Counted from the first letter of the stretch, positions 20,860-33,000 are shown. The stretch: 64,000 bases of DNA from Corythucha ciliata (GCA_038030265.1 CM075942.1:13722029-13786028), one strand, 5' to 3'. The notes: generated by a model not told the origin, from the sequence alone. Numbers and translations are program-made.

Positions 20860-22330
20860 GATTACGAATATGATCGTCTGCCACCGTCTGCCTCGAGCAT
20901 TTGCCCTCTGTGGCTCGCCAAACTCAGGTAATTCGGTAAATTTTAATTAACCGGAAAAGCACAGTCCTGATACTTATTCGGTCTTATTCCATAGGTTTTA
21001 TGGAGATTATTACGAATATAATCGTCGTCCTGGAGCATTTGCTCCAGTAAACTCCTTGAATCAGGGATATTAATTAACCGGACGAACTAAGTCCGGAAAA
21101 TGGTCTTTTGCGACACGTTTCATGTGGCTGAATAAGAAAATGATCGTCGACTTATCTTTTTCGGTTAAGAGTAACATCCCTGATGTAGGAAATTTGACCG
21201 CCACTGAGGGCAAATGCACCAGGCTGACGACGCCAAACGATTATATTTGTAATCGTTCCCATAAATTCTATCGAATAAGACCAGTTTCAGGACTATATTC
21301 TTCCGGTTAGTTAAAATTTCCCAAATTATGTGACTTTAGCGAGCCACAGAGGGCAAATGCCCCAGGCAGACACCAGCAGACGATCATTTTCGTATTCAGC
21401 CACATAAAACCAGAAGCAAAAGACCATTTTCCTGATTTAGTTCTTCCGGTTAATTAATATCCCTGATTTAGGGAGTTTGACTGGCCACTGAGGGCAAATG
21501 CCCCAGGCAGGCGGCGTCAGGCGATCATATTCATAATCAGCTCTATTAAACTAGTCGAATGAGACTAGTTTCACGACTCTATTCTTCCGGTTAATCATTT
21601 TCCTTCTGTGCAGTTTGATTGGCCACCGAGGGCAAATGCTCCAGGCTGACGCCGCCAGACGATTATATTTGTAATCATCTCCATGAATTCTATCGAATAA
21701 GACCAGTTTCGGGACTATGTTCTTCCAGTTATTTAAAAGTTTAGCAAATTTCGAGAGTTTGGCGAGCCACAGAGGGCAAATGCCCCAGACAGACGGTGGC
21801 GGACGATCATATTTGTAATCAGCTCCATAAAACCTTTCGAATGAGACTAGTATCTCGACTGTTTTCTTCCGGTTAATCATTTTCCCTCTGTGCAGTTTGA
21901 TGGGTCACTGAGGGCAAGTGCCCCAGGCAGACACCGGCAGACGATCATTTTCATATTCAGCCACATGAAACCTGTCGCATAAGACAATATATTCCGGACT
22001 TAGTTTTTCCGGTTAATTAATATCCCTGATTTAGGGAGTTTGACTGGCCACCGAGGGCGAATGCCCCATGCAGACACCGGCAGACGATCATATTCGTAAT
22101 CAGCTTCATAAAACATTTCGAATGAGATTAGTTTCAGGGCCATGTTCTTCTGGTTAAATTCATGTCCCAAATTAAGGACTTTAATTAGCTATAAAATTCT
22201 TAGGCCCCAGATACAGCATGGCAGACTTCCGGACTCGTACATAGGGGGTCAAATGCCATCATTTTGCGTACATTTCGTGACTATGTTCTTCCGTTTGAAT
22301 GGGACTGTCGCCAGCTCTCGGTCTATTTAA
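20860..22330. repeat. About 141-bp tandem repeat array with an inversion
   Basis: The motif GAGGGCAAATGCCCCAGGCA recurs at about 21206, 21349, 21490, 21628, 21770, 21909 and 22052 (steps of 138-143 bp). Each unit also holds a GACGATCAT-like and a TTCTTCCGGTTAAT-like block. Two units before about 21150 run in the opposite direction. By eye the units fall into three subtypes: 1 resembles 4, 2 resembles 6, and 3 resembles 5 and 7. Confidence 0.85.
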
Positions 22331-22390
22331 CACTTTTCTTTACATGGGAACTTGAGTACCCATGGTTTTCTGACGTGGAAAGTGTTATTA

Positions 22391-24217
22391 TAACACGATT
22401 CGCACGTGAAACCCCACTCGGCTCCGGTAGTAAGTTAAGCTGGACCCAGACGGCTCCCGTGTTGTGTTCACCGTGAAACCCCACTCGGCTCCCGTGCTGT
22501 CTAAACAACACGCCGAGCGATTGTTCACCTCATTGGATCCTCGAATAATCAGTATCATATCTATTGTCGTAAGTGTAGTGTCACGCGCCGTACAAATGGA
22601 AGAAAGCAGCAGCAACAGCATGTTGAGTCGGATGAGTAAGGAAGTGTTGGTGGTTGAAAAATTTACATTTTCATTTCACAAAAAGCTGGCTGACAACGTG
22701 GATAGGTGGAAGTGCACCACCCGAGGCTGTAAGTCCTACTTTAAGCGTAATTCGTTAGGTGAAATGTTTGACCAGCATTTAGAGGACAGTGTGTTAAGGC
22801 GGAAGGCAATAAGTAATTCGTTGAAGCGTAAAGCTATGGAAAGCGTGCATGAGAGGCCAGCGAAACTTATTCGAGGTGAACTAGATGCAAGTGATTTGAC
22901 ATTGTTGACGTCCCACGACTTGAAGGTAATTCGTAAAAGTGTTCAATACTCGCGTTCCAAGTGTTTGCCAAAACTACCAAAATGTATTGAGGAAGCTCAG
23001 GTTGCATTAGACATGTACGATACGACGACTCTCAAAGGTGAACAGTTATTGTTCCTCAACGACAAAGAGAGGAATATTGTTATTATGACGTGTGACTTCA
23101 ACTTGAGCCTGTTGAGGGACAGTTCTTCCGTTTACGTGGACGGGACATTCAAATGCTGTCCTAAATTCTTTTATCAAATGTTCTCTGTACACATCCTCCG
23201 CAACGGGCACTATCTTCCCCTCGTCTACTGTTTTCTGCCAAACAAATGTTCCTCCACGTACGAGAAAGCATTTCACGCTCTGACTGCTTACTTGAACCCA
23301 CAAGTCGTTCACGCTGATTTTGAAGAAGGCATTCACTGCGCAGTACGAGCCGTATGGCCGGATGCAAATTTGAAAGGCTGTAGATTCCATTTAGGCCAGA
23401 GTTGGTGGAGAAGGATTCAAAAAGAGGGTTTGGCGTCTGATTTCATTGATAAAGACTCAGAATGTGGCAGAGCACTCAAACATTTGTTTGGTCTTCCGTT
23501 TCTGCAGCCTTTCGAGGTACTGGACTGCTTCACCGACGACCTTATGACCTTCAAACCTACTCATTCCCGATTAGACAACGTCTTCGACTACGTTTTAGAC
23601 AATTATCTACTTCCTGACAGCCGATTCCCTCCCGAAATATGGGCTGAGTGTTCACCGTCTCCAACCCTCACTACAAATTGCTGTGAAGCCTTTCATAGCA
23701 AATTCAATCGGGAGTTTCCTGGTCCTCATCCGAACATTTTCAGGGTCGTAGATGTCTTGAAGGAGATACAAATGGAGACCCACATAAATGCTAACTCCAC
23801 CATCCAAAACGTTAACCCTCGAACCCGGAAGAAGCAGGCATTCCTTGAGGACCTGATACGGCAATACACATCCGGAGCCATTTCGCGTCTCAATTTTGTG
23901 AAACTAGCATGCTGCAAAAATTTGCCTTGAATTTGCATGACTTACGGTTGTTTCGACCGCATAATACCACCAACACATTTTTAACCACACCTACCTTCAA
24001 GTAGGCAGTCCTAAGTCTGCATAAGTGGGAAGGAAAGTGTGCTGGTAACTGCTTAGTAGGAGCCGAGTGGGGTGCTGGTCTGAAAGAACCGGAGCCGAGT
24101 GGGGTCTCACAAATTTCAAAGTTCGGGAGCCGAGTGGGGTCTCACAAATTTGAAAGTTCGGGAGCCGAGTGGGTCGAATCGGAGCCGTCTGGGGTCCAAC
24201 CGATTCGCATAGTGTTG
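22391..24217 (+). mobile_element. MULE (Mutator-like) transposon with inverted clusters of a 15-bp motif
   Basis: The transposase gene is flanked by ACCCCACTCGGCTCC twice plus one ACCCAGACGGCTCC variant on the left (22411, 22442, 22478). Four inverted copies plus one variant lie on the right (24059, 24091, 24126, 24161, 24181). The outer ends are not sharp and no target duplication was found. Such motif clusters near the ends are expected to be transposase binding sites. The element abuts the fold-back on its left. Confidence 0.7.
22596..23930 (+). CDS. MULE transposase with FLYWCH-like zinc finger, intact
   Basis: The frame is open from 22464, but its first 44 codons lie in the terminal repeat. 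The ATG at 22596 (MEESSSNS, residue 45 of the long frame) is the more likely start, giving about 444 residues. Residue numbers use the long frame. An N-terminal FLYWCH-like finger (about 67-107) has W82, C84 and C89 but only one clear His (H105). The MULE catalytic domain has VDGTF (D226), HADFEEGI (D285), CRFHLGQ (306-312) and the TNCCEAFHSKFN segment with E408, a full DDE set. It would cut the element ends. There are no frameshifts or stops, unlike most neighbouring transposon genes, so it is either recent or preserved. Confidence 0.88.
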   Translation: MEESSSNSMLSRMSKEVLVVEKFTFSFHKKLADNVDRWKCTTRGCKSYFKRNSLGEMFDQHLEDSVLRRKAISNSLKRKAMESVHERPAKLIRGELDASDLTLLTSHDLKVIRKSVQYSRSKCLPKLPKCIEEAQVALDMYDTTTLKGEQLLFLNDKERNIVIMTCDFNLSLLRDSSSVYVDGTFKCCPKFFYQMFSVHILRNGHYLPLVYCFLPNKCSSTYEKAFHALTAYLNPQVVHADFEEGIHCAVRAVWPDANLKGCRFHLGQSWWRRIQKEGLASDFIDKDSECGRALKHLFGLPFLQPFEVLDCFTDDLMTFKPTHSRLDNVFDYVLDNYLLPDSRFPPEIWAECSPSPTLTTNCCEAFHSKFNREFPGPHPNIFRVVDVLKEIQMETHINANSTIQNVNPRTRKKQAFLEDLIRQYTSGAISRLNFVKLACCKNLP

Positions 24218-24269
24218 AAACGCACTTCTTAAGTTCGTCATGGGCCTTTACTATAATGTTGGCACCACT

Positions 24270-25310
24270 GGCCTTTCAAAGTTTGAGCGCGGAAATGAGA
24301 AATGTGTAATCGTCGTTATAGTCCAAGAGCCCCAGCAACTTAAAAAGTGCAACCATTTGCATACTTTTCTTACCCAGCACATAAAATCGAGAATAATTCC
24401 CTAATAGTGGTAAAAAGTGTCTGCCTCAATTTGGACGTGACGAAACCGATGGCAGACGGCATCAAAGATGCACTTGTGGGGAGAAGTAACAAAAATTCCG
24501 GCCAGACGATAAAGACGTTTTATTCTCGTGATAACGCATTGGAAAATATTGGGAAATGAATATTACGTTTCATGATAACGGGTCCTGCGGCTGCGAGCTA
24601 AAGGAAAAGTCGAGAACCTCGTTAATTTGAAGTACCGTTTGTCGGTGTCAGGGTATATGGAGCCTATTAGAAGAAGAGGGACGAAAAATTCTAGTATCGA
24701 ATCCGTTTTATTTATTCGATGCATTTTGAAAGATCCCATCGGCTGTACTCTGATTTACGGCGCATGGAAAATGCGTATTATAAATTTTCATATTTCGTGG
24801 TGAAAGTAACCATAATTTTACACACGCTGCAGCCTAAAATATTTTTTGGGGTGTGTTCTTACCTGAAGTGACACTGTTTTTCTTCGATAGCACAAAAACT
24901 GTTCACCATAGATTTTTAATATATTTTTTTCAGATTTCTCATCCTATTTTCCCCCAGAAAACAGTACCATGACTCCGAAAACCGATACTTCAAATTAGAG
25001 GGCTTCAAGCTTTCACGACTTTGCCATTGGCTCGACGCCATAGAACCTGATAGCGTTAAATTTAATATTCAAATCCCCATATTTTTCAATGCGTAATTTG
25101 TGTTACTTCTCCCCCACAAGTGAATCTTTGATGCCGTCTGCCACCGGTTTCGTCACGTCCAAATGGAGCCAGACAATTTTTCCCACTATTGAGGAATTAT
25201 TATATAGGGGTAAGAAAAGCAAGCAAATGATTGCACTTTTTACATCGCTGGCTCTTGGTCTATTAGTGTCACATGTTGGAGTCAAAGCTGGCCTGAGGAG
25301 ACCTCACTGG
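24270..25310. mobile_element. Fold-back element with inverted arms of about 200 bp or more
   Basis: The stretches 24319-24510 and 25090-25265 are inverted copies. They share GGACGTGACGAAACCG, GGCAGACGGCATCAAAGAT and the end of AGAGAAGTAAC. Weaker matches extend inward (TTAATTTGAAGTACCG near 24628 against its complement near 24990) and outward to about 24275 and 25300. There is no ORF. It looks like a non-autonomous DNA transposon. Confidence 0.7.
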
Positions 25311-25525
25311 TAAGTTTATATCTTGAAATTATTCATTTATTTTAATGTTTGAAGGTTGTTGATGAATGCAATATAATATTTAGACGTTGTTTTAATGAAT
25401 CGTGAAATAATAAGTTAGAAAACGATCATTTCACAAGGCCATACGTCGATTTGAAAACATGGGATGTCGAATCTCCAAAAGGTAGGTGTTAGTTAGCACG
25501 GATAATATAAGACCATTCGTAACAC

Positions 25526-26290
25526 GTGCCAAGTGGTGTCTGCTACCCAACCGAAAATGACGCAGGAAACAACCTAGAAACATCTATGCTTGAAAAAACA
25601 AAGAATAGGACCCAGGAAGCTAGCGTTCCTGAAAACACTAAGAAAGACCCTCAGAAGACTAAAACTTTTAAGTCTGTGCAACAGAAATTCGAGCCCCTTG
25701 TCCTGAAGTGGGAAAAGTCAAAATTTTGCCATAAAGTCACTAATCGTATTTCTCCGCCCAAAGGAGAATGCTTACTTTCGCGCACACCTTTGTCTTATTT
25801 TTATTACTTTTTTGATGACGCCTGCATTGAGCACATCGTCTACCATTCAAACTTGTACTACATGCAGCAAACTGTAGGGCAGTTAAATTTGACTCGGGAT
25901 CTGGTTAAGAAATTCGTAGGAATTCTCCTGTTGATGGGAATAGTTCATCTTCCTGCAGTTACTGACTATTGGAGCATCCGTTTCAAGTCCGAGAAGATTG
26001 CCAGTCTTATGTACTACTGAACATTCGTCAAAATTAAACGCAACATTCATTTTTCCGATAATTCGATGCCAAACAGCACCCGACTTCATGATTCCTTCTT
26101 CAAAATTAGGCCCATTGCAGAACTTATCCGGAAAACCTGTTTGTCGACCACTCCAGAGCACGATGGTGCCGTACAAAGGGGCTAAAGCTGGTTCCAACAA
26201 GCAATATGTGCCCAAAAAACCTTGTAAGTGGGGGTTTCTAAAAGTGAAGATTTTAGGGTTCGACAATGATGCAAATGCTCAGGACACCAT
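25526..26290 (+). pseudogene. PiggyBac-like transposase relic
   Basis: The first frame gives TPLSYFYYFFDD, YHSNLYYMQQ, LVKKFVGILLLMGIVHLPAV and TDYWS, blocks of the piggyBac DDE domain. The next frame (about 26022-26170) continues with an IHFSDNSMP-like and a FFKIRPIAELIRKTCLST-like segment. A third frame gives TMVPYKGAKAG and YVPKKPCKWGF. At least two frameshifts separate the parts and the C-terminal half is missing. PiggyBac transposases cut and paste at TTAA sites; this copy is dead. Confidence 0.85.
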
Positions 26291-27099
26291 GATGACACTG
26301 CCTTTGGTCGCGTTCGCACGTTACCACGGGACGCCGAATATTTCTCCGGTGACGGTGACCCCACATAATACCGATTGACAGCCCAGAGAAAAACTGTCGA
26401 AACCAACGGCAACGATGTCGGAGTGCTTCCGACAGGAAAATACCAGCGGTCAAGCGACCGGGCCACCGCGACCTAACCTAATAACCCTAAGGGGGGGGGG
26501 GTCAAGGCGAAGAGAGAGAATATTCGGGCGCCGAGATGGAGCTCAATTTCACAGAACCCCCCTCACCACCACTCAACTGTTTTAGCATCTCACTGTAGTG
26601 CCCAATATTTCAAACCATAAAAAAGGCCCAACCACATCATATGTACAGAGCACAACAAAGCTCCAAGTCAGAGCAAAAAACCAGTCAGGACAAAGCTCTA
26701 ACCATAGATAACCCCCGAATCACAGCAAAATTTCCAAATCACAGCAGAGCTCCAAACCACAGCAAAGCCTCAAACCACAACAAAGCTCCAAATTTGCGGG
26801 TTCTTGGCTAATTTTATTTCTATTACATGGCCTGCCTGAGGGCAATAACATGAACTGTTGAAAGGAAAAAAACAACGGGATATAAATACATTGCGCACTC
26901 GCAGGGTACTTACAAACCAAATAAATAGCTGACGTGATTACAGGGCCGATGTTCAAGCCGATCAGGTCGTCCTGCAGCGTTTTGTTTTACTTATAGTATG
27001 GCGCCTCCACTATCTTCCGTAGTATAACGTTCGGCCTACGCTGCAGTAGCTCCTGGTTCGAGTCGGCTCAGTAAACCCGCACCGAAATACCATACGTCC
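26291..27099. other. Non-coding stretch with one short tandem array
   Basis: Contains a G run at about 26489, the 17-18-bp array at 26640-26800 and a tRNA-like GGTTCGAGTC at about 27056 that I did not call. No coding sequence was recognised. Confidence 0.4.
26640..26800. repeat. Degenerate tandem repeat, about 17-18-bp unit
   Basis: Units like AACCACAGCAAAGCTCCA repeat about eight times with variation, clearest at 26735-26800. They resemble the array at 1474-1556. Confidence 0.65.
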
Positions 27100-28610
27100 A
27101 ATTAAGTCTGATCACTGTTGTGTACAATAACCGCTTGTTGTAAGTTGATAATTTTATTTCTTGCTCGAAGCAGCCAAAAAATTTGATCTAAATCTAATCC
27201 TAATTTCAGCGCATTTGGATACTGTAAGTGGTTTCCAAGTAAGTCTTTTATCCAGCGTGAGCCCAAGGTATTTGACTTTATAACCCACTGGAATTTGTTG
27301 GACGTTGACTGCGGAGGGAACGTAAGCACGAGGCCTTAATGCAAAATCAATCCTAGCTGATTTAGCGGAGTTTAATTGGATTTTTTTACCTCCTAGTTCA
27401 GTCAGAAATATCATTGAGCGACCGTTGCAGATTTTTTCCACGGGTGAGGACTGAGGAGTAATCACAGTGTAGCGCCAAAATTGCCGTATCGTCCGCATAA
27501 GTAGCTATGTGGGTTTCCCGAATCAGTGGAATATCCGCCGTGTATAATGTATAAAGCAGCGGGCCGAGCACACTACCCTGTGGTACTCCTGCCTGTATGG
27601 GGCGCACTTCAGACTGCCCTTCCCCATACTGTACTTGGAACCTTCTGTTAGTAAGGTGTGACTGCAATGCATCGGGTGCGTGGTGCATCGAAAGGTATTG
27701 ACTAATTTTATGGAGGAGCCCCGCGATCCAAACCCGATCGAACACCTGACTGACATCAAGAAAGACTGCAGGACAAAACATCTTTCCTCCAGAGCCACTC
27801 GGGCAATAATTTTAGATCTACGGTCGCGTGCTCTGCACGAAAGGCAAATTGGTGTTCTGGTATAATGTAAAGCTCGTTTATGACGTTCATTAGACTGCAG
27901 TAGAGAATCTTTACTACCGGTCTCCGTTGATTCCCACTTAGGTCTGGCTTGTCTCATTTTCCGGACTGCGTTGCGAACTTCATGCGGGTAGTATTGTCCT
28001 GCCTTCACCTGAGTAGGCTTTTGGGTGGCATTCACTCCGGCTTCAGCAATGGTAGATGTAAAGTATGTAAGTATGTGATTGCATTATCAATATCGATTGG
28101 TCTCTTAAGTCGCGTGTATAACGCGATGCGAGTTGTAACTTCCTCCCAGAAGCAATCCCAGTTCGTGAGTTGCTGGTAAGTTTGCGGATGATGCTGCTAC
28201 TGCACGTAAGTATGATCGGTGAATGGTCCGATGGACGATAGACCGCTGACGTTCTGAAGCTTAAAATATCCTTCAGTAATGCCCTTACAAATGAAGAAGT
28301 CAATACAGTCAGGCATCTTCAGAGGATCAACAGGCCAGTACGTAGGTTCCCCATTTGAGAGGCAGGAGACCATCTTTAGCCGTGATGAGTCGTGACCCCC
28401 ACATGTGGTGCTTGGCATTATAATCACCATCCGCGATCCATCTGTCTCCAAGGCTGCCATAAAATTCCAGATAATCTGCAGCTACAATTCTATGCTTTGG
28501 AGTACTATAAATTGCCGCAATTTTAGTGACTGAGTCATTTTCATTGGAAATAGTAATATAAGCTGCTTGAATTTGTGTGATTGCGTCTGCTATTTTCATG
28601 ATGTCTCAGG
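27100..28610 (-). pseudogene. Jockey-like LINE relic: endonuclease and reverse transcriptase
   Basis: Reading on the minus strand, 28599-28327 has the APE-type endonuclease block DGDYNAKHHMWGSRL. Then come GEPTYWPVDPLKMPDCIDF (about 28350) and, after several broken frames, RT blocks at 27781-27400: FLDVSQVFDRVW, GVPQGSVLGPLLYTLYTADIP and the active site TYADDTAIL. 27498-27154 adds the thumb-like KYLGLTLDKRLTW. This order and wording are typical of the Jockey clade. Many frameshifts make it a relic, and ORF1 is not attached. Positions above 28610 to about 28950 may hold more decayed sequence but nothing readable. Confidence 0.87.
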
Positions 28611-28959
28611 CTGCTCCTGATGTAAATCGTTGTCCTCCATGGGCTGCATCATCTGGATGATTGCAGGTATACAGGCTGAAACCACGTATTTCTGCATTAT
28701 TATGTGACGTTAGATGGTTTCTGAGAGTTGTGCGACGTCGATACTTTCCATTTGTAGAAATTGCGCGAGTTCGTGTTTTATTTTTAGCAATCCGTTGTTA
28801 TTCAACATCAATATTCTTTTAGCTTGGTAGAAAATGGCATTTGTAGGGCCCATTAGATTAATTTCGTGAGTAACTTTGTTAATAGCTCAAGTATCACTGC
28901 ATTTTGACTATGTATTTTTTCAATCATCTCTTCGAGCCGACTGTTAATGACTGTTGAAG

Positions 28960-30010
28960 GCTGACTTATTACCTCCTGAGCATATGTGGATTCGTCATTG
29001 TTTTTGTGTGCAATTTTTCTGGCTGCCACCTCTGAAAAGCAGCGTCGAAACCCGACAGACTTTCACAGACAGAGGTTCACTAAAACACTCACTAAAAAAC
29101 AATTTTGACAATTCCAATATGCCATTCTCCAGGTTTTTGCACATTTAACCCAATTTCATGGTCCAGGTGGTATATATTTCATGGATTTTGTTGGCTAAAA
29201 CTTCATTTTCTCGTATCTGGGTAACTAAACAATCAATTTGCAGATTTTTCTCACTTAAAAACCCATAATTTGCAGGTGCTTGCCTCATTAAAACCCCAGT
29301 ATTTTCGATTTCATCACTCACAGGGAAACCGTTTTGGCCATTCTTCTCTGGTTTCAACCATTAAAGGACCATTTTGGGGATTCTTAAACGGTATTTTCGT
29401 GTGTCTGAGGTCAGACTCATTGAAATCTCAATTTTCCGGATATCGCTCACTAAAATGAAATTTTTTGCGGTTCCGGCTCAGTGCGGAACAATGAGTTTTT
29501 CGGATTTCATTCACTAAAAAGCCATTTTGGCGATTTTAAAAGTTCATTTTCACGGGCCTGGCTCACTAAAACGCCTATTTCAGGTGTTCAACTCGCTGAA
29601 ACCCCGTTTTCGTGGAGCTGGCTCACTAAAGAACCAATTTCGTGTATTTTGCTCTCTAAAAAAAAAAACATGTTCGAACTTGTGACTCACTAAAACGCGT
29701 TTTTTTAAAAAAGTGTGGGTCTATCTCAGGGAAACCCTAATTTTGTGGTTTTGGCCTGGCTGAGATACCAATCTTACAGGGTTTTCTCACTTGAAATTAT
29801 CAATTTCAGATTTTAGGCAAAGTTTGTTCTTCTGGGCGCCTAATCTGTTTTTGAATGAGCCAAAACCGTGAAACTTGGATCTAAAAGTGCCAAAACCACG
29901 AAATTTGAACTGAGAAAGAGCTCAACTTGCCTACTCTCAATTCAAATTGAATGAGCCGAACCCGTGACATTTATTTCTTCAAGAGCACTTAATTCGCAAA
30001 ATTTGGGGAA
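28960..30010. repeat. Family C array: about 30-35-bp degenerate tandem repeat
   Basis: The motif CAATTTTCGTGGTTTTGGC followed by TCACTAAAA recurs with strong divergence. From about 29850 the units turn to the opposite strand (GAGCCAAAACCGTGAAACTT). Related blocks are at 50930-51520 and 59640-60600. Confidence 0.65.
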
Positions 30011-33000
30011 GATGAAGGTGACTCAGGAATCAGCTCTCAATTAGTGGCAACATTAAACCTGCCCCCTGCCTTCCAGGGATCGCAAAATAAAGCTTGCCGC
30101 CCCTGAGAAAATCCCAGATTAATTCCCTGATTTTCAACCCTTCCAGAGACCCACCTAAAAAGCCAATTGGCAGCCCAATTGAAACGCGCGCGCCATGCGC
30201 TGAATCATGCAGCACCGGCATCGCCAAACTGTCAAAAGCCCGGGAGAATTCCCGTCGTTCTTCTTCTTCTTCTTCTTCTTTACGCTCTTTTCCCCCTTTC
30301 ATCCTCTTTTCCATAATCCTCGTGTTAAGCACCTCTCACCACACTCCATAGGAGAGGCCACAAGCTGTTGGTTTTTATGTCCTGTTTACCCGAGATTTTA
30401 ACTCCTCGTTCCGCACAAGCCCTTTATACAAAGATCAACCTCTTTACTCCCTCGTAAACTCAACGGCAACATGGGGATCTTTTTGAAGAAATATGCCAGG
30501 GTGGTTGGTTGCAAAGAGAAATAGCGGTGGTGTGGGGGGGGGGGGAGGCAGTAAAATTTGAAGCTCTTGCACGTCATATCGAAGGGGCTCATAACATAAT
30601 TTGTGTGAGTGTTTTACTGCGGCAGAATTGTTCGCTTCATCATTCGTTCTACCCGGTTTTGTACAACTTTTTTATTGAGATTGTCCCGAGTTTAGAACAC
30701 TAAAATTCTCTTTATATCCATTTACTCTCTCTCACTCATTCTCTCTCTGTTTTCTGCACCACGCATTCACAGGCTTTCCTAAAGTGAACCGGTGTGTGCC
30801 CGCACGAGAAAGACCTCCGTCTTCCCTTTGCCATTCACGGAATTCTCTCACCGTTTGATGGATCACCTAAACGACACAATGCTTTTTTCCTCCCCTCCTC
30901 GCTTCCACCCCTTTCATCAATCTGCAGCTCTTCCTTTCATTTTGTTTTTACTTGATTTTTTTTTTCTTTCTTCCTTTTCTTCTTTTTAGATCCTCCCCGC
31001 ACTGTTCCTGTCGTGTTTTTTTTTACTTGCTACAATCTGACGGTTCTCCCTTTTTTAAAAGCAACAACAACGAGCGCGCACACACAAAAAAAGGATGGGG
31101 AGGTCCCCCTCGTCATTCACAATCTCATTTTAATTTGTTTGCTTATGAATGGTCAATTTGTGTAATACATCAAGTGGATTTTTACCGGGCGACATACGTT
31201 CGTGACATATTCCTTTTCTCCCTTTTCAAAATGGTTGACAGTAGAGGGGAAAGCACAAAAAAAATGAATCAACTGAGTCGTATTGCGAACATTATGCATT
31301 AAAGCGCGTAGAGCAAAAAGGAGCCAAGGAAAAGCGTATTTTAATGAAAACCGCAGACGAAGGTGATATTGCGGTGTGTCATGAGTGGAAGACGTAGCAG
31401 AGGGTGGTTTTAGAAGGTCCAATTAAGTGGTTCTAACTTAAGAAAGTCGAGCTAATTGTGAGATGAGAAAAGAGAGGTCTATGAGGCGGGTGAACTGGCG
31501 GTGGTGCGATGGGAGGGGGGTAGAGCGCCCAAAGGGGGAGTCAAGGGAGAAAATGAATGAAAGTGTTCCTTCCGAGGCAAGGAGTGAGAGCGAATTTTCA
31601 TCCTAGCCCCTTTTCCTCCTTCTTCAACAGACAGATTGTGCCCGCAGAGCGATGGAATAATAAGAGAGATATATAAGGTCCTCCCCCCCCTCGCACCCCG
31701 CTAAACGCGGCACACTAGGATTTAATTAAGCAATTCTCAAGCTTTTCCTCCAGAGTCTTCATCCTCTACTACCCCCTCCACCACTAGCTATTCACCGCCA
31801 CCTTCCATTTCTCATTACAGCCCCGAAACCGACACCCCGGAGGGGTGTTGGGGTCATTTAAATATTAAGAAAATTATGCGTTTAACAAGTTCCGCGCGTT
31901 TCAAAAAGAATGGATTTGTTTTTCATCTGTCTGTTGCGTCCTATAGGGATCCAGCTTCGCATATTTATGGCCCTTTTATTGACCTGTTGAAAGAAGTTTT
32001 CCTAAACTTATAAAAAGAAGTTGTAAATAAGGGACCGGGTCCGGGCCCTATTCTTGAATAAACAGATCTACATTTCTAATAATTCTTCTCGGATATCAAT
32101 GGGGGAGGAAAGGAAGTATATGAGCTCAGAGCTTAGATCGGGGGGACACCCCCCCCCTTCCTCGTCAGCTGTTGAAAAAAAGGTTTCGTATGTAGATTCT
32201 TCCAGCACTGGCTTGTGTAGTGTGGGACAGTGTTATCCTGTTCAAACCCCTCCGTCATATTATATTCCTCCTTCCTAAAGTTCTGTGCAAGGTTTATGCA
32301 TCCTTTCCCGAAGCAATTCCTCTGGATCTCTATTCCTAACTCCTTGTCGATCCTTTGCCTCAACCCTCTATCTTAGAAAAGTACAGTTTTCAAATCGTTC
32401 CCATATGCACCACGTGAATATGTTACAAATGGGCATTCGGAGTATTAATGGTGAATCTTCACTCAATTTATTCTTTGTTTCATGCATGGATGTTGGTTTT
32501 ATACGTAATTTACCTTAAAGGCCATGACGATTGCGCAGAGTGACCGTCATTGATAAGCTGTTAAGACTCCGAGCACTGCACTTATCAAAAAAAATTACTA
32601 TCACTCGCTACACTGATGCTGTATGGAAGGAAATCTTTACTTTTTTTTGTGTGTTTTTCTTTCTTTTCCAGGGAAACAAAAGGTCTAACCCACGACGAAA
32701 AGAACCGAGAACAGGCAATGACTGCGAGTAACTGACACAAGACAGAAGAACGAGGCGTGGAGTTGAGACTCTATCATTTCGTATCCGAAATGGGAGCGAG
32801 CGAGACGGTGCTAACGGTGAATTCATCGAGAGTGAGTGAGAGAAGAATAGAAGAGTCATCAGAGAAAGGCAGGGGAGGCTAATGAGAGGAGCCTTCCCCC
32901 CTGCGTTTTCACCATTGGGTGAAGGCGAAGGGGGGCTCCGCACAAATTGTTATCTAATGGTCTTTTACATTAAGATAGGTTATGATAGTGGGGATGGTGT

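Larger units (their letters stand above)
16551..22330. mobile_element. Fold-back element built of about 141-bp repeats, split by a nested retrotransposon
   Basis: The two ends are inverted copies: CGAGAGCTAGCGACAG at 16561 and its near-complement at the right end, plus about 200 bp of matching DNA inward. Repeat units point left in the left arm (16551-16779 and 20860-about 21150) and right in the right arm (about 21150-22330). Taking out the Mag element leaves roughly 1.7 kb with arms of about 0.5 and 1.2 kb. There is no ORF, so it needs a transposase from elsewhere. I found no clear target duplication. Confidence 0.7.

Noticed and set aside
20860..22330. Possible CRISPR-like array in the 141-bp repeats
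   Set aside because: Units are continuous diverged repeats without unique spacers, and the DNA is eukaryotic.
26990..27075. tRNA-like sequence with GGTTCGAGTC
   Set aside because: B box is good but no convincing cloverleaf, tail or target duplication could be drawn by hand.
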